Part shown: positions 49,801-57,005 of the stretch, piece after piece
Position numbering within the stretch: position 1 is the first letter of the stretch
How the letters are laid out: each line of letters begins with the position of its first letter
Assembly (NCBI RefSeq): GCF_000184705.1
Contig: NC_014831.1
Coordinates: 1-64,000 of the forward strand
Origin: Thermaerobacter marianensis DSM 12885
GTDB taxonomy: Bacteria > Bacillota > Sulfobacillia > Thermaerobacterales > Thermaerobacteraceae
Direction of reading: 5' to 3'
Length of the DNA stretch: 64,000 nucleotides
Translations under genes and position numbers: made by a program
The notes under the pieces: model-generated
Seen by the model: only the letters and a program-made list of their open reading frames with translations
What the model was told of the DNA's origin: nothing
Database searches by the model: none

Positions 49801-49959
49801 TACGACTACCGCCAGGTCCTCATCGGCGCCTGGCCGGAGACGGTCTGCGAGCCCAACCGGGGCAACGACGCCGTGCGGGACGCCTGGGAGTGCTGGCGCC
49901 GAAAGTGGGAGGAGCGGCACAAGGACAAGACCCTGCGCCGGCGGTGGCTCGTGACCTGA
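46834..49959 (+). CDS. Large repetitive baseplate/fibre protein
   Basis: 1041 aa, GTG 46834. Residues about 1-515 are made of degenerate 16-17-residue repeats of the form AGxRPxExGAxxVxLxxA, clearest around 325-400 (AGERPSELGAAMIRLGL, AGERPTSLGGVMVRLAA, AGERPTVHGAVVGGFAA). A Pro-rich linker (about 525-605) and a conserved cysteine-containing helical segment (VLYCDLRDCARSAVMRYCRT) follow. Then come two tandem ~120-residue beta domains beginning DYGTDAFNTGNFMDPSRWTV and DYGTDDYNAAAFLDATRWTV. No known family identified; a virion fibre or scaffold is inferred from position. Confidence 0.6.
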   Translation: MPVAELLASYQPARNSVTLAAGYRVDRLGSQEDLLRAGYLPYAILPGRQEAVPRPVALAIERPAAVAECCPADRVDGRGARIDVGMSAARLPDRQAVAVRRPMAGERPLERQAVPPAGTILVARRPIERGGSARWAPTPEGQRIIERAGIPRSGLSAGVRLIDRPGIAHPVTREAMRPVGRDVTLVVAGAAAGRSIERLGATRPVLVLPDRDAERTALLIAGYLPVARDPSHEALVVAGRWADRDASKSAVVMPAPWRAVHDGDRTALVVWGSRPIEYLGGNTIIMRPHIMGALNNLRVVEVLPHRPPAARVDEHGAAVGHGLAGARPVEHGADIVWLVAGERPSELGAAMIRLGLAGERPTSLGGVMVRLAAAGERPTVHGAVVGGFAAAGSRPAEHGSTVWHRPLPGGTEARAAAMLWAPMAVRETVEPGLVLARLPLLVPVPKQALVVAPQPMADKAPKDGRLVLPRWWAETAPKEARSGVGLWVERDQGRTTIVVPGRPTGGELPDAIGAAPYMPRPKDNERPYDSPQEPWPDTEPITGPYNPPPPPSTDPETGAPVNPPPQNHVEPPPNSVADPVTGEPRHPTGGTDPVTGDPEILPPRDPAHVPGDMCGAVDEADVPEGVLLEFIARFWDVWKTFEVYYGHVTADEAVRHLLSELVRWLGDNPYDPRYWVLYCDLRDCARSAVMRYCRTYLRKQWGQERASALDYGTDAFNTGNFMDPSRWTVSGWSFRYHLNPTDIALAPDGDGATVTLSCNLPDGGWVDFEYLIATGNAMRLIALPSGTVLWSAEGTVDDPYGVAGPHASVEVPPGTTGLQWVFEWKATTRQESIDYGTDDYNAAAFLDATRWTVTGWSFKNQSATDIALAPDADGATAELSCNLPDGGRVEFEVAVTNGNQLQLVALPSGTVVWSSAGTTDEPYGTAWPKVAVELPAGTTAIRWQFAGTAVAPSGLRALIDVVTVYRYAYTLAAPPSGLAGILDVVTLWRYDYRQVLIGAWPETVCEPNRGNDAVRDAWECWRRKWEERHKDKTLRRRWLVT

Positions 49960-49974
49960 GGGGAGGGGACGAGG

Positions 49975-51081
49975 GTGCCAACGATCTACCGCACTCGATC
50001 CGGCCTGCTGTTCTACGACGACTTTTCGGCCGTTCCCCTCGGCCCCTCCTGGCGGGTCGAGCCGGAGAGCGAGGCGGCCCGGGTCAGCTTGTCGGCCCGC
50101 CCTGGGTGGCTCCAGCTCTCGCATGGCTCTGTGCGCCTCTTTGCCCTGGCGCCCATCCCCGACGGAGACCTGGTAATCGAAGCGGAGGTGGACTACGACC
50201 CCACCGACCCCGCGGAGATGGGCGGTCTGGTGCTGTTCGCGGCCGCCCCAGACGAGTGGGCCGGCATCGTGGAGCGGATGGACGGTTCGACCACCGTCAC
50301 CGGCTGGTCGCACCTGCGCCTTGTGCGGACAGGGGACCGCTGGGACGCCTACGCCAGCCACGACCGGGTGACCTGGGATTGGCTCGGCGCCCAGCGGTTC
50401 CGCGAGGTCACGGAGTTCGGCCTGGTCCTCGACGGCGCCGCCGGCGACACCCTGGACGTGGACGTGGTGCGGGTCTACCGCTCCACCCGCATCCGCGTCG
50501 AGGCCGTGCCTGCGGGCTCCACAGTGCGGCTGGTGGCAGAGGACGGCACAACGGTTCTCAAGGAGGCTGTGGTGCCCACCGGCGCGACGGCGGTGGAGCT
50601 CGACGTGGGCGACCTGCGTTGTCCCATCGCCGGCTCCATCCGGGTCTACGACGGCGCTGGCACCATGGTCCGGGACACCGGCCTGCTCAATGACATCTGG
50701 GGCGGCGACGTATACCGCGCCGAGATCATGGTGGCGGTCTACGACGACGCCGCCAAGCCGGTGCCGTTGGATCGAGAGTGGGACTTCGGCCCGGTGCAAG
50801 GGACCGATCACGCACGCCGTCTGGAGCTCCGCAATGACACCGGCCTGGATCTGGCCGATGTGACCGTGGCGGTGATCCCGCACCCGGACGGAACCTGGGG
50901 CGATGCCTGGGTGGACGTGGCGCCTGATGCCGGCGGCGTGCCGGGGACCTACGGCGACATCGCCACCATCGCTTCGATCCCGGCTGGCACCAGCGGCTAC
51001 GTCTGGGTCCGGGTGACGCGGGGTCTGGACGGTCCGCCGCAGGACCGCTACAAGTTCGGCTTGCGCATCACCATCCCGTAA
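49975..51081 (+). CDS. Tail protein with concanavalin-like domain
   Basis: 368 aa, GTG 49975 after GGGAGGGGAC. The first 180 residues have the LamG/DUF1349-type pattern (FYDDFSAVPLGPSWRVEPES, GGLVLFAAAPDEWAGIVERM, LRLVRTGDRWDAYASHDRVT), a fold often used to bind sugars. The C-terminal half is a series of beta-sandwich segments (VRLVAEDGTTVLKEAVVPTG, TSGYVWVRVTRGLDGPPQDR). Probably displayed on the tail and involved in host-surface contact. Confidence 0.7.
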   Translation: MPTIYRTRSGLLFYDDFSAVPLGPSWRVEPESEAARVSLSARPGWLQLSHGSVRLFALAPIPDGDLVIEAEVDYDPTDPAEMGGLVLFAAAPDEWAGIVERMDGSTTVTGWSHLRLVRTGDRWDAYASHDRVTWDWLGAQRFREVTEFGLVLDGAAGDTLDVDVVRVYRSTRIRVEAVPAGSTVRLVAEDGTTVLKEAVVPTGATAVELDVGDLRCPIAGSIRVYDGAGTMVRDTGLLNDIWGGDVYRAEIMVAVYDDAAKPVPLDREWDFGPVQGTDHARRLELRNDTGLDLADVTVAVIPHPDGTWGDAWVDVAPDAGGVPGTYGDIATIASIPAGTSGYVWVRVTRGLDGPPQDRYKFGLRITIP

Positions 51082-51094
51082 GGAGGCGGTCGGC

Positions 51095-52453
51095 ATGGGC
51101 TCCCGAGTGGCCTTTGTGCGGGCACCGCGTGGGGACGCGACACAGGCTCCGCCGCCGATTGGTGCCTACGGGCAGCTCGGCACGTCGGCGAGGGCGGCCC
51201 GGGAGGACCATACGCACGAAGGCGTGCACCAGCTGGTGGCGGGCGATGGGGTAGCTGTCACGCCGTCCTCGGGCCTCGGCGACGTGACGGTGGCCGTGCG
51301 CCACTGGCGCCCTCCGGTGCCGACCGCCAGCGCCCTGCCGGCCTCCGGCAACGAGACGGGCGACGCGCGGGTGGTGCTGGACGAGGCGTCCATCTACGTG
51401 TGGACCGGCGTGGTGTGGCAGCGCGTAACTGCCACCGGGGGCGGTGGGGGACCGGGGTTCGACGAGTGGGGTGCCATCAACCGGCTGTACCTGGGACTGG
51501 AGCAGGTCGCGGCAGCCGGTCGCCCAGCCCTGACCACTCTCTCAGAGCGTTACGACGCCCTGGTGGACGATTCGGGCATCGACTGGACACGCTCAGCCAA
51601 CGTCGAGCTGCGCAACGGGCGCATCGTGGCGGTGCCCGCCCAGTGGGTCGGGTTCGGCGACGACTGGGTTCGCATCCCACCACGCGCCGGGCGGGTGCGG
51701 ACCATCAGCGTCCTGGCGTCCATGGCGCCCGGATCGTTCGAGCAGGGCCTGCCTAGCGTATTAGGCGCAGGCGACTTCGAGGCCGGTATCTCCGGCGTGG
51801 TGACGCCGACGCCAAGGATGCACAACCTCGCCACGGAGGGCCTGCCGCTTTCGGGAGCCATCGCGGACGGTTCCTTCGACGCGGGCCTGACGGGCGTCAT
51901 TGCCATGCTGCCTGCGGCCGCCAGGCCGCCCACGTCGCGGAAGCTCAAGGTGACGCAGCGTGATGACGGAGAGCCCGCCCGGTTTGTGCCACTCTCGCCG
52001 GGCGGGTTCGATTTTGGCGTGCAAAGCGTTGTGGATCCGTGGGGCCGGACGGGCAGCTTCGAGGGTGGCGTGGTGAGTACCATCGTCGCCCGCCGCGAGG
52101 TGGTGCAGTTCGCCACTGGTCCGATGGCTCAGGTGCAGGCGGCGGACGGCACTTTCGAGGCGGGCGTGGCAAGCGTCATTACTCGCCCCTTGCGGCGCGG
52201 AGGGACGCCGATGGCAGTATCCGAGCGCATTGCCCTGCCAGCTGTGCCTGCGCGGGCGTATCTCACCGCTCGGTCGGAGCGGGTGCGGTACGAGGTGAGC
52301 CGCGACGACGGCGTAACGTGGACGCCCATCGAGCCCGACCGCGTGGTGGATCTTTCGACGCAGCCTGTCGGGGTCAGGTTGCGGGTCCGTGCCATCTTGG
52401 ACGACGAGGTACGGTCTTACGTCGAGGCATGGGCCTATGGCGCGAGCAAGTGA
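51095..52453 (+). CDS. Tail fibre/collar protein with six short repeats
   Basis: 452 aa from ATG 51095 after GGAGG. The N-terminal AREDHTHEGVHQLVAGDGVA segment is typical of phage fibre proteins (histidine-rich trimerisation or metal-binding region). The middle carries six copies of a short motif G-S/D-F-E-x-G-L/V-x-x-V-I (GSFEQGLPSVL, GDFEAGISGVV, GSFDAGLTGVI, GGFDFGVQSVV, GSFEGGVVSTI, GTFEAGVASVI). The C-terminal part is a beta domain (RYEVSRDDGVTWTPIEPDRV). It precedes the tailspike and may connect it to the baseplate. Confidence 0.65.
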   Translation: MGSRVAFVRAPRGDATQAPPPIGAYGQLGTSARAAREDHTHEGVHQLVAGDGVAVTPSSGLGDVTVAVRHWRPPVPTASALPASGNETGDARVVLDEASIYVWTGVVWQRVTATGGGGGPGFDEWGAINRLYLGLEQVAAAGRPALTTLSERYDALVDDSGIDWTRSANVELRNGRIVAVPAQWVGFGDDWVRIPPRAGRVRTISVLASMAPGSFEQGLPSVLGAGDFEAGISGVVTPTPRMHNLATEGLPLSGAIADGSFDAGLTGVIAMLPAAARPPTSRKLKVTQRDDGEPARFVPLSPGGFDFGVQSVVDPWGRTGSFEGGVVSTIVARREVVQFATGPMAQVQAADGTFEAGVASVITRPLRRGGTPMAVSERIALPAVPARAYLTARSERVRYEVSRDDGVTWTPIEPDRVVDLSTQPVGVRLRVRAILDDEVRSYVEAWAYGASK

Positions 52454-52470
52454 TAGGGAGGTAACTGGGC

Positions 52471-53862
52471 ATGGCGACCTACTACGTAGCGCCCTACGGC
52501 AACGACACCAACGCGGGCACGTCTCCGAGTGCGCCTTTCGCCACGATCAATAAAGCGGCGCAGGTTATGGTCGATGGAGACGTGTGCTACGTGGCGCCTG
52601 GAGTTTACCGTGAAGCGGTGTCTGTTCCCGCACAGGCCAGCGGCACGAAGCTCGTATCGTTCATTGGCGACACTGAAGCGCGTAATTTCCCCGGCGTGCA
52701 GCCCGGCGAGGTGCGGCTAGACGGATCCGACGACGACGTGAATCCGGTACGCACTACAGGAGTTAGCATTGGAAGTGGCGCTCTTGTGAGGTGGCGCAGA
52801 ATCAATGTTGTCCGATTCTCGAGCTACGGCTTCACCATTGGAAGCGCAAACCTTAACATTGCAAACATTGTTGAAGAATGCATTGTTAATTCAAGGGATG
52901 TAGCTTTTTACATTACCAATGCGGCGTTTTTTACCATCAGAAAAGTAAATGTCGAAAACTGTGCTCGTGCGCTGCAGGTACCTGGTGGCAATAATTTTGT
53001 TTTGACCGCTGAGGATATGCTTCTTGAATCGGTCGACGTTGGTTTTGATCTATCAACGCATTCTTGGAGTCGAGTTGTTTTGCGCCGGATTTACCACCGC
53101 GCTGCAGGTTCCACTCGGCTCTTAGTTTTCATGCAAGCTGGCGAGCTATACGCCGAGGATGTGGTTGTGGTCAACGGAGCACTCCTTAGCACGGCTGTTG
53201 CAGGTTCGGGCAACTTTAGACACGTAACTATTGTCAGAGCAACTGCGGTCAAACCAGGAGGCACAAACTGTTTGTACTTTAGTCAGTTCAATAATTACGA
53301 TGGTTCAGATAGCCTAAATGTCTACGATTCGTTATTCGCGGAATCACAATATGGTGTTTATGTAACAAGTGGCTATCCTCGAGTTCTTCTACACAGCTGT
53401 GCTTTCCCAGATGTGACTACGGCTGCATTGAACGCAGACATAATCACTGGTGTAAAGAATACAACAACCGATTCTCAGGCTAATGTCATACTGCCCGACT
53501 TCACGCCGGTAGGTGCACAGATCCTGCGTGCCGAGGAACAGAACCCCATCGAGGGCCTGCGCTCAGCGCGGATCGACGTGCCTCGGGTGGCCTATTACAA
53601 GTTCCAGGTGGCTGTTAGTGGCCCGAACACGATCACCTTGAAGGCGAAGAAGTCCCACGCCACCGGCACCACGGTGAAGTTCCGCGTGGACGAAGACCCC
53701 AACAAGGTGGTCACGCTGGCCGACACCGATCAGGTGCAGACGGTCCAACTCGGGCCTGTGGAAGACCGTGGGCCACGGTTCGTGCCGCTGGAGGTTTGGG
53801 CGCAGCAGGTGGACTACATCGACGGCCACTACCTGCTCATCGACAGCATCCAGGTGATCTGA
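52471..53862 (+). CDS. Tailspike with right-handed beta-helix
   Basis: 463 aa from ATG 52471. The start MATYYVAPYGNDTNAGTSPS with PFATINKAAQVMVDGDVCYV is the standard N-terminus of pectate-lyase-like beta-helix spikes. Strand-turn repeats run to about residue 340, then a small C-terminal beta domain (VAVSGPNTITLKAKKSHATG). Such spikes bind or cut surface polysaccharide. DNA for the central helix (about 52740-53500) is much poorer in GC and has AT-ending codons, whereas both ends match the rest of the phage: a domain swap. Confidence 0.85.
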   Translation: MATYYVAPYGNDTNAGTSPSAPFATINKAAQVMVDGDVCYVAPGVYREAVSVPAQASGTKLVSFIGDTEARNFPGVQPGEVRLDGSDDDVNPVRTTGVSIGSGALVRWRRINVVRFSSYGFTIGSANLNIANIVEECIVNSRDVAFYITNAAFFTIRKVNVENCARALQVPGGNNFVLTAEDMLLESVDVGFDLSTHSWSRVVLRRIYHRAAGSTRLLVFMQAGELYAEDVVVVNGALLSTAVAGSGNFRHVTIVRATAVKPGGTNCLYFSQFNNYDGSDSLNVYDSLFAESQYGVYVTSGYPRVLLHSCAFPDVTTAALNADIITGVKNTTTDSQANVILPDFTPVGAQILRAEEQNPIEGLRSARIDVPRVAYYKFQVAVSGPNTITLKAKKSHATGTTVKFRVDEDPNKVVTLADTDQVQTVQLGPVEDRGPRFVPLEVWAQQVDYIDGHYLLIDSIQVI

Positions 53863-53887
53863 CGAAGGCAACAACGCAAACCACACC

Positions 53888-53920
53888 AGGGGCGCCCTCT
53901 CGCGGGGCGCCCCTCGCTTT
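53888..53920 (+). terminator. Terminator after the tailspike
   Basis: AGGGGCGCC (53888-53896) pairs with GGCGCCCCT, followed by CGCTTT. It separates structural genes from the lysis cassette, though some read-through is likely. Confidence 0.7.
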
Positions 53921-53934
53921 GGGAGGTGTCTTGT

Positions 53935-54390
53935 GTGCGGGAGGATACCATCTGGACGGGCGCGGTGGCGCTTGCCGGCACGGTGGCGACGGCCGTGTTC
54001 GGCGCGTGGGACCGGCCCCTGCAGCTCTTGCTCGTCGCAATGGCCCTTGACTACGTGACGGGGGTTGTGGCGGCTGCCGTGACGGGGCGTTTATCCAGCG
54101 AGGTCGGCTTGCGGGGGGTTGCACGTAAACTGGCCCTGCTGGGCCTCGTGGCCGTGGCCAACCTGATCGACCAGATGCTGGCCGCTGGTGCGGCCCAAGC
54201 GCTCGACCTGGCGCTGCCGGAGGGCACGTCCGCTATCCGGACGGCCGTCTGCTTTGCCCTGGGCGTCTCGGAGGTGGTCTCGATCATCGAGAACCTGGGC
54301 GAGGCCGGGGCGCCGATCCCGGAGCCCTTGCGGCGGATGGTGGCGGCGCTGAAGCGGGCGGAGGGGGGCGCCGAAGATGGCCGTGCGTAA
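53935..54390 (+). CDS. Phage holin (holin 4 / TcdE-like family)
   Basis: 151 aa from GTG 53935, nine bases after GGGAGG; an upstream GTG at 53926 is too close. Three hydrophobic segments (TIWTGAVALAGTVATAVFGA, QLLLVAMALDYVTGVVAAAV, and a third near residue 95) with a conserved LDYVTGVVAA motif match holins of the toxin-secretion/lysis family. It permeabilises the membrane so that the adjacent amidase reaches peptidoglycan. It overlaps the amidase gene by 14 bp. Confidence 0.88.
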   Translation: MREDTIWTGAVALAGTVATAVFGAWDRPLQLLLVAMALDYVTGVVAAAVTGRLSSEVGLRGVARKLALLGLVAVANLIDQMLAAGAAQALDLALPEGTSAIRTAVCFALGVSEVVSIIENLGEAGAPIPEPLRRMVAALKRAEGGAEDGRA

Positions 54391-55189
54391 GGTATACGTG
54401 GACCCCGGACATGGTGGCTCTGACCCCGGGGCCGTCGGCAATGGGGTCCGCGAGGCCGACGTGGCGCTGGCGGTGGCCGTCAAGGTGGCCGACCACCTGC
54501 GCCGCCACGGCCTGGAGGTGCGGCTGTCTCGCACCGTGGACACCGCCAAGAGCCTCCAGGCCCGCACCGACGAGGCCAACGCCTGGGGCGCCGACGCCTA
54601 TGTATCCATCCATTGCAACGCCGCGGGCACGCCGGAGGCCAGCGGGTGGGAGGTCTGGCACACGATCCACGAGGAGCGGTCCATGGGCGACGAGCTAGCG
54701 GAGGCGATCGCGGACCAGCTCAAGCGCCTGCCGATGGTGGCCCGGGGCACGAAGTCGAAGCCCAGCACGTCGAACCCGCAGACGGACTACTACCACGTGA
54801 TCCGGGAGACGCGCATGCCCGCCGTCATCGTGGAGTGCGGGTTCGTGACGAGCCCGAAGGACGCCGGGTACCTGAAGTCCGCAGAGGGCCAGGCGGCAAT
54901 CGCCGAGGCCATTGCCCGGGGCGTCATCGCGTGGGCGGGGCTTGCGTGGCGGCCGGCCGAACAGCCGAAGTCGGCTCCCGTCCCGTCCCCCGCGCCGAAG
55001 GCCCCGGTGAAGCCCGGCCCGTTCCGCGACGTGCCCGGCGACCATTGGGCGGCGGTGTCCATCGAGCGGCTGAAAAGGGCGGGCATCATCGAGGGGTTTG
55101 CGGACGGCACGTTCCGCCCCGACGAGCCTGTCACACGGGCGCAGCTTGCCGCTATTCTAGATCGCCTGCAAAGCGCGCTGAGAAAATGA
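54377..55189 (+). CDS. N-acetylmuramoyl-L-alanine amidase with SLH domain (endolysin)
   Basis: 270 aa. Residues about 4-185 form an Amidase_3 zinc enzyme: VYVDPGHGGSDPGAVGNG (zinc His), READVALAVAVKVADHLRRH (zinc Glu), SIHCNAAG (zinc His) and MPAVIVECGFVTSPKDAGYL with the catalytic Glu. A Pro/Lys linker leads to a single SLH motif (FRDVPGDHWAAVSIERLKRA, IIEGFADGTFRPDEPVTRAQ). SLH modules bind secondary cell-wall polymers in S-layer-bearing Firmicutes, so this endolysin is tailored to such an envelope. No signal peptide, as expected with a holin. Confidence 0.95.
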   Translation: MAVRKVYVDPGHGGSDPGAVGNGVREADVALAVAVKVADHLRRHGLEVRLSRTVDTAKSLQARTDEANAWGADAYVSIHCNAAGTPEASGWEVWHTIHEERSMGDELAEAIADQLKRLPMVARGTKSKPSTSNPQTDYYHVIRETRMPAVIVECGFVTSPKDAGYLKSAEGQAAIAEAIARGVIAWAGLAWRPAEQPKSAPVPSPAPKAPVKPGPFRDVPGDHWAAVSIERLKRAGIIEGFADGTFRPDEPVTRAQLAAILDRLQSALRK

Positions 55190-55206
55190 CAGGTTTTATG
55201 ACACTG

Positions 55207-55230
55207 AGGGGGCGCCGCGTGGCGCCCCCT
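55207..55230. terminator. Convergent bidirectional terminator
   Basis: AGGGGGCGCC and GGCGCCCCCT form a 10-bp stem with loop GCGT between the amidase (+) and the convergent leftward gene ending at 55237. Confidence 0.75.
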
Positions 55231-55236
55231 CTCGGC

Positions 55237-55650
55237 TCACTCCGCCATGAGTGTCTCGACCAGCTTGCGGTACTCCTCTGCGGCCGACCTCATGGCGGTG
55301 CGCCATTCTTCAAAGGACTCTTCTAGTGGGAACCACGGACGAAACCGAAATGGAGGAGGCACTTTGATGACCCGGTCGGTGTATTTTCTGGCTTCCCGGA
55401 CCCAGGCCTTGGTCTCCTCCGGGTCGTATGAGGCCCTGACGAAGATGATGTCTGTTGCTACGAGGGCTTGCGCCTCGTAGCTGTCATGCAGATACAGGTA
55501 GCCTGGACGGAGGGAGTCCTCCTTGACGCCAAGATAGGTGTGTAGGCGCCCAGCCGCCCAGTTGCGCGCGTGCTCCAGGGATACCGGATCGCCCTCACAC
55601 GCGGCGAGCAAGTCCTCGATGGACTGGATCGCCGATAGGTTGACACCCAT
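55237..55650 (-). CDS. Hypothetical cargo protein
   Basis: 137 aa, leftward, ATG 55650 after TAGGAGGT. Mixed helix/strand (EARKYTDRVIKVPPPFRFRP is a recognisable Pro/Arg stretch); no signal, membrane segment or known motif. Last gene of a three-gene leftward operon in the lysogenic-conversion region. The promoter of the putative small RNA at 55640-55669 overlaps its start on the other strand. Confidence 0.65.
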   Translation of the reverse strand: MGVNLSAIQSIEDLLAACEGDPVSLEHARNWAAGRLHTYLGVKEDSLRPGYLYLHDSYEAQALVATDIIFVRASYDPEETKAWVREARKYTDRVIKVPPPFRFRPWFPLEESFEEWRTAMRSAAEEYRKLVETLMAE

Positions 55651-55669
55651 GGGCCGTACCTCCTATACT
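55640..55669 (+). promoter_or_regulatory. Promoter of putative structured small RNA
   Basis: TTGACA (55640-55645), 18-bp spacer, TATACT (55664-55669): a near-consensus promoter pointing rightward, predicting initiation near 55676. Confidence 0.75.
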
Positions 55670-55675
55670 TGGAGA

Positions 55676-55782
55676 CGCATCTGGCCGTTCCAGGCCAGCT
55701 ACGTAGCAGGGTAATGTTGATCAATGTGACAACGACGCTATGGGCGTCGCCATCCGGGGCTTACGCCCCGGCCTCTTTTTTT
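55676..55782 (+). ncRNA. Putative structured small RNA (~107 nt)
   Basis: Between the promoter at 55640-55669 and T7 at 55776-55782 lie successive perfect hairpins: CTGGCC-N6-GGCCAG (55681-55698), the palindrome GCTACGTAGC (55698-55707), CGACGC-N5-GCGTCG (55733-55749) and the terminator CCGGGGC-N4-GCCCCGG (55754-55771). A short frame (ATG at 55713) crosses the terminator and is not a credible gene. It resembles no known RNA family by eye. It lies inside a leftward operon in antisense orientation, so it could also control those genes. Confidence 0.6.
55754..55782 (+). terminator. Terminator of putative small RNA
   Basis: Seven-bp perfect stem CCGGGGC/GCCCCGG, 4-base loop, then CCTC and T7. 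All annotated neighbours run leftward, so it must serve a rightward transcript. Confidence 0.8.
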
Positions 55783-55902
55783 CGGCGCTATTTCACCCCA
55801 GCATCGCGTGACCGGATGCGCTCCTGCAGGTGCTGGATGACCATGCCCGCCCGCTCTCGGTTGAGGCCGTTGATGGGCACCTTAGCCCGTTCGGTGCGTC
55901 CG

Positions 55903-56220
55903 TCAGTGCGGGTCGCCGACGATGTAATAGGTCATGTCGTCGCCGTCAACCTCAACCTCGCCCAACACTGCCGCCGTGTCCTCGCTCCACCCCGGCAGTG
56001 CGACGCGCCAGTTGGCGTTGCCGCCGCGGAAGGCGGGGTGGAGGACCCCATTCGCGTCCCGGAGCGGTTCCGGTGTAGCGTACCAATACACCCGCGCCTT
56101 TCGGTGGCGGCCGATGATGTCCGCCGCCACGTCATCGATCACAGACCCGCCCGGCGCATCGATCATATCGCGCCCCTCTGCCCAAAGGGCACGGAGGATG
56201 TCTTCCAGGGTCCCTTCCAT
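55903..56220 (-). CDS. Hypothetical cargo protein
   Basis: 105 aa, leftward, ATG 56220 after AAGGAGGAAAG. Helical N-terminus (EGTLEDILRALWAEGRDMID) and a beta-rich end (ARVYWYATPEPLRDANGVLH, VDGDDMTYYIVGDPH). No family recognised. Second gene of the leftward operon behind the ribbon-helix-helix gene. Confidence 0.6.
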   Translation of the reverse strand: MEGTLEDILRALWAEGRDMIDAPGGSVIDDVAADIIGRHRKARVYWYATPEPLRDANGVLHPAFRGGNANWRVALPGWSEDTAAVLGEVEVDGDDMTYYIVGDPH

Positions 56221-56313
56221 GATCTTTCCTCCTTCCCCCTCGTGCTCGGGTCCTCACTGACACGGCCCCCAGCGGCCCCGACTCCCGCCGGGACCGCCGA
56301 AGCCCGTCCGGCG

Positions 56314-56730
56314 TCAATCGGGCCGTTCCGCAAGCCACCGGACCCGCTCCGTTTCCGCCTCCTCCTCGTGGGAGGCGGTCCAGCCGTCGTACTGGTACGC
56401 GACCGCTTCCTCGCGGGTGGCATGGATGCTCACCCGGTCCAGTGCGATCTCCGCGTCATCCCACGCAGCCCAGCGGCCGTCGGGGAGACGCGACACGTAC
56501 CACGAGATGTCGCCTTCGACGGCGACCTCCTCCGAGGCCGCCATGAGCGCGTCCCAGTCGGCGTATCCGAGGGTCCGCGCGAATTCGTCCCGGTTCGTCA
56601 TCTCGCCCAGCTCCTTTCGCAGCGCCCGCTCGACGATGGCGCTCATGGTTGTCCGCTCCTCCGCCGCCCGCACCCGCAGGCGCTGGGCGAGTGCGGGGTC
56701 AATCTTGAGTAGTACCGCCTCCTTTGCCAT
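56314..56730 (-). CDS. Ribbon-helix-helix protein with C-terminal domain
   Basis: 138 aa, leftward, ATG 56730 after GGAGGTGAGG. Residues 1-42 are a ribbon-helix-helix DNA-binding domain (EAVLLKIDPALAQRLRVRAA, ERTTMSAIVERALRKEL). The remainder (GDISWYVSRLPDGRWAAWDD, IHATREEAVAYQYD) is an unrecognised domain. RHH proteins are usually dimeric repressors, often antitoxins that bind tandem sites in their own promoter; such tandem octamers lie in the promoter at 56857-56884. Confidence 0.7.
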   Translation of the reverse strand: MAKEAVLLKIDPALAQRLRVRAAEERTTMSAIVERALRKELGEMTNRDEFARTLGYADWDALMAASEEVAVEGDISWYVSRLPDGRWAAWDDAEIALDRVSIHATREEAVAYQYDGWTASHEEEAETERVRWLAERPD

Positions 56731-56856
56731 CGGGCCTCACCTCCGGCGTGATCCAGGCTGTAGCCGCGCTAAATGTCCTTGGCCGGCGACGTCGACCACC
56801 GGACGTAGAGCCGGTCGGGGTACTGCTGGATCAGCCGCCGTACTTCGTCGGATATA

Positions 56857-56884
56857 AGTATATCTGTATATCTAGCAAAGTCAA
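56857..56884 (-). promoter_or_regulatory. Leftward promoter with tandem octamer operator
   Basis: On the minus strand: TTGACT (56884-56879), 16-bp spacer, TATACT (56862-56857). On the plus strand GTATATCT is repeated in tandem at 56858-56865 and 56866-56873, filling the spacer and -10. It should drive the leftward operon. Confidence 0.7.
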
Positions 56885-57005
56885 CGCCACCCACCAGGAG
56901 TTTGCGGCAGGCGCCGGGCCGGGTGTTTGGCTCGCGTGCCAAACGCGAGCCAAAGAGTGGGCAGGTGGGGGTCGAATCGGGGTCTGTGGACAAGATGGGG
57001 AAAAC

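Noticed and set aside
52471-53862. Inserted foreign gene (rather than domain swap) in the tailspike region
   Set aside because: The reading frame and beta-helix pattern continue without break across both composition boundaries, so it is one gene.
55669-56712. Long rightward frame through the leftward cargo operon
   Set aside because: Antisense to two genes with good ribosome sites, and it would cross a strong terminator at 55754-55782.
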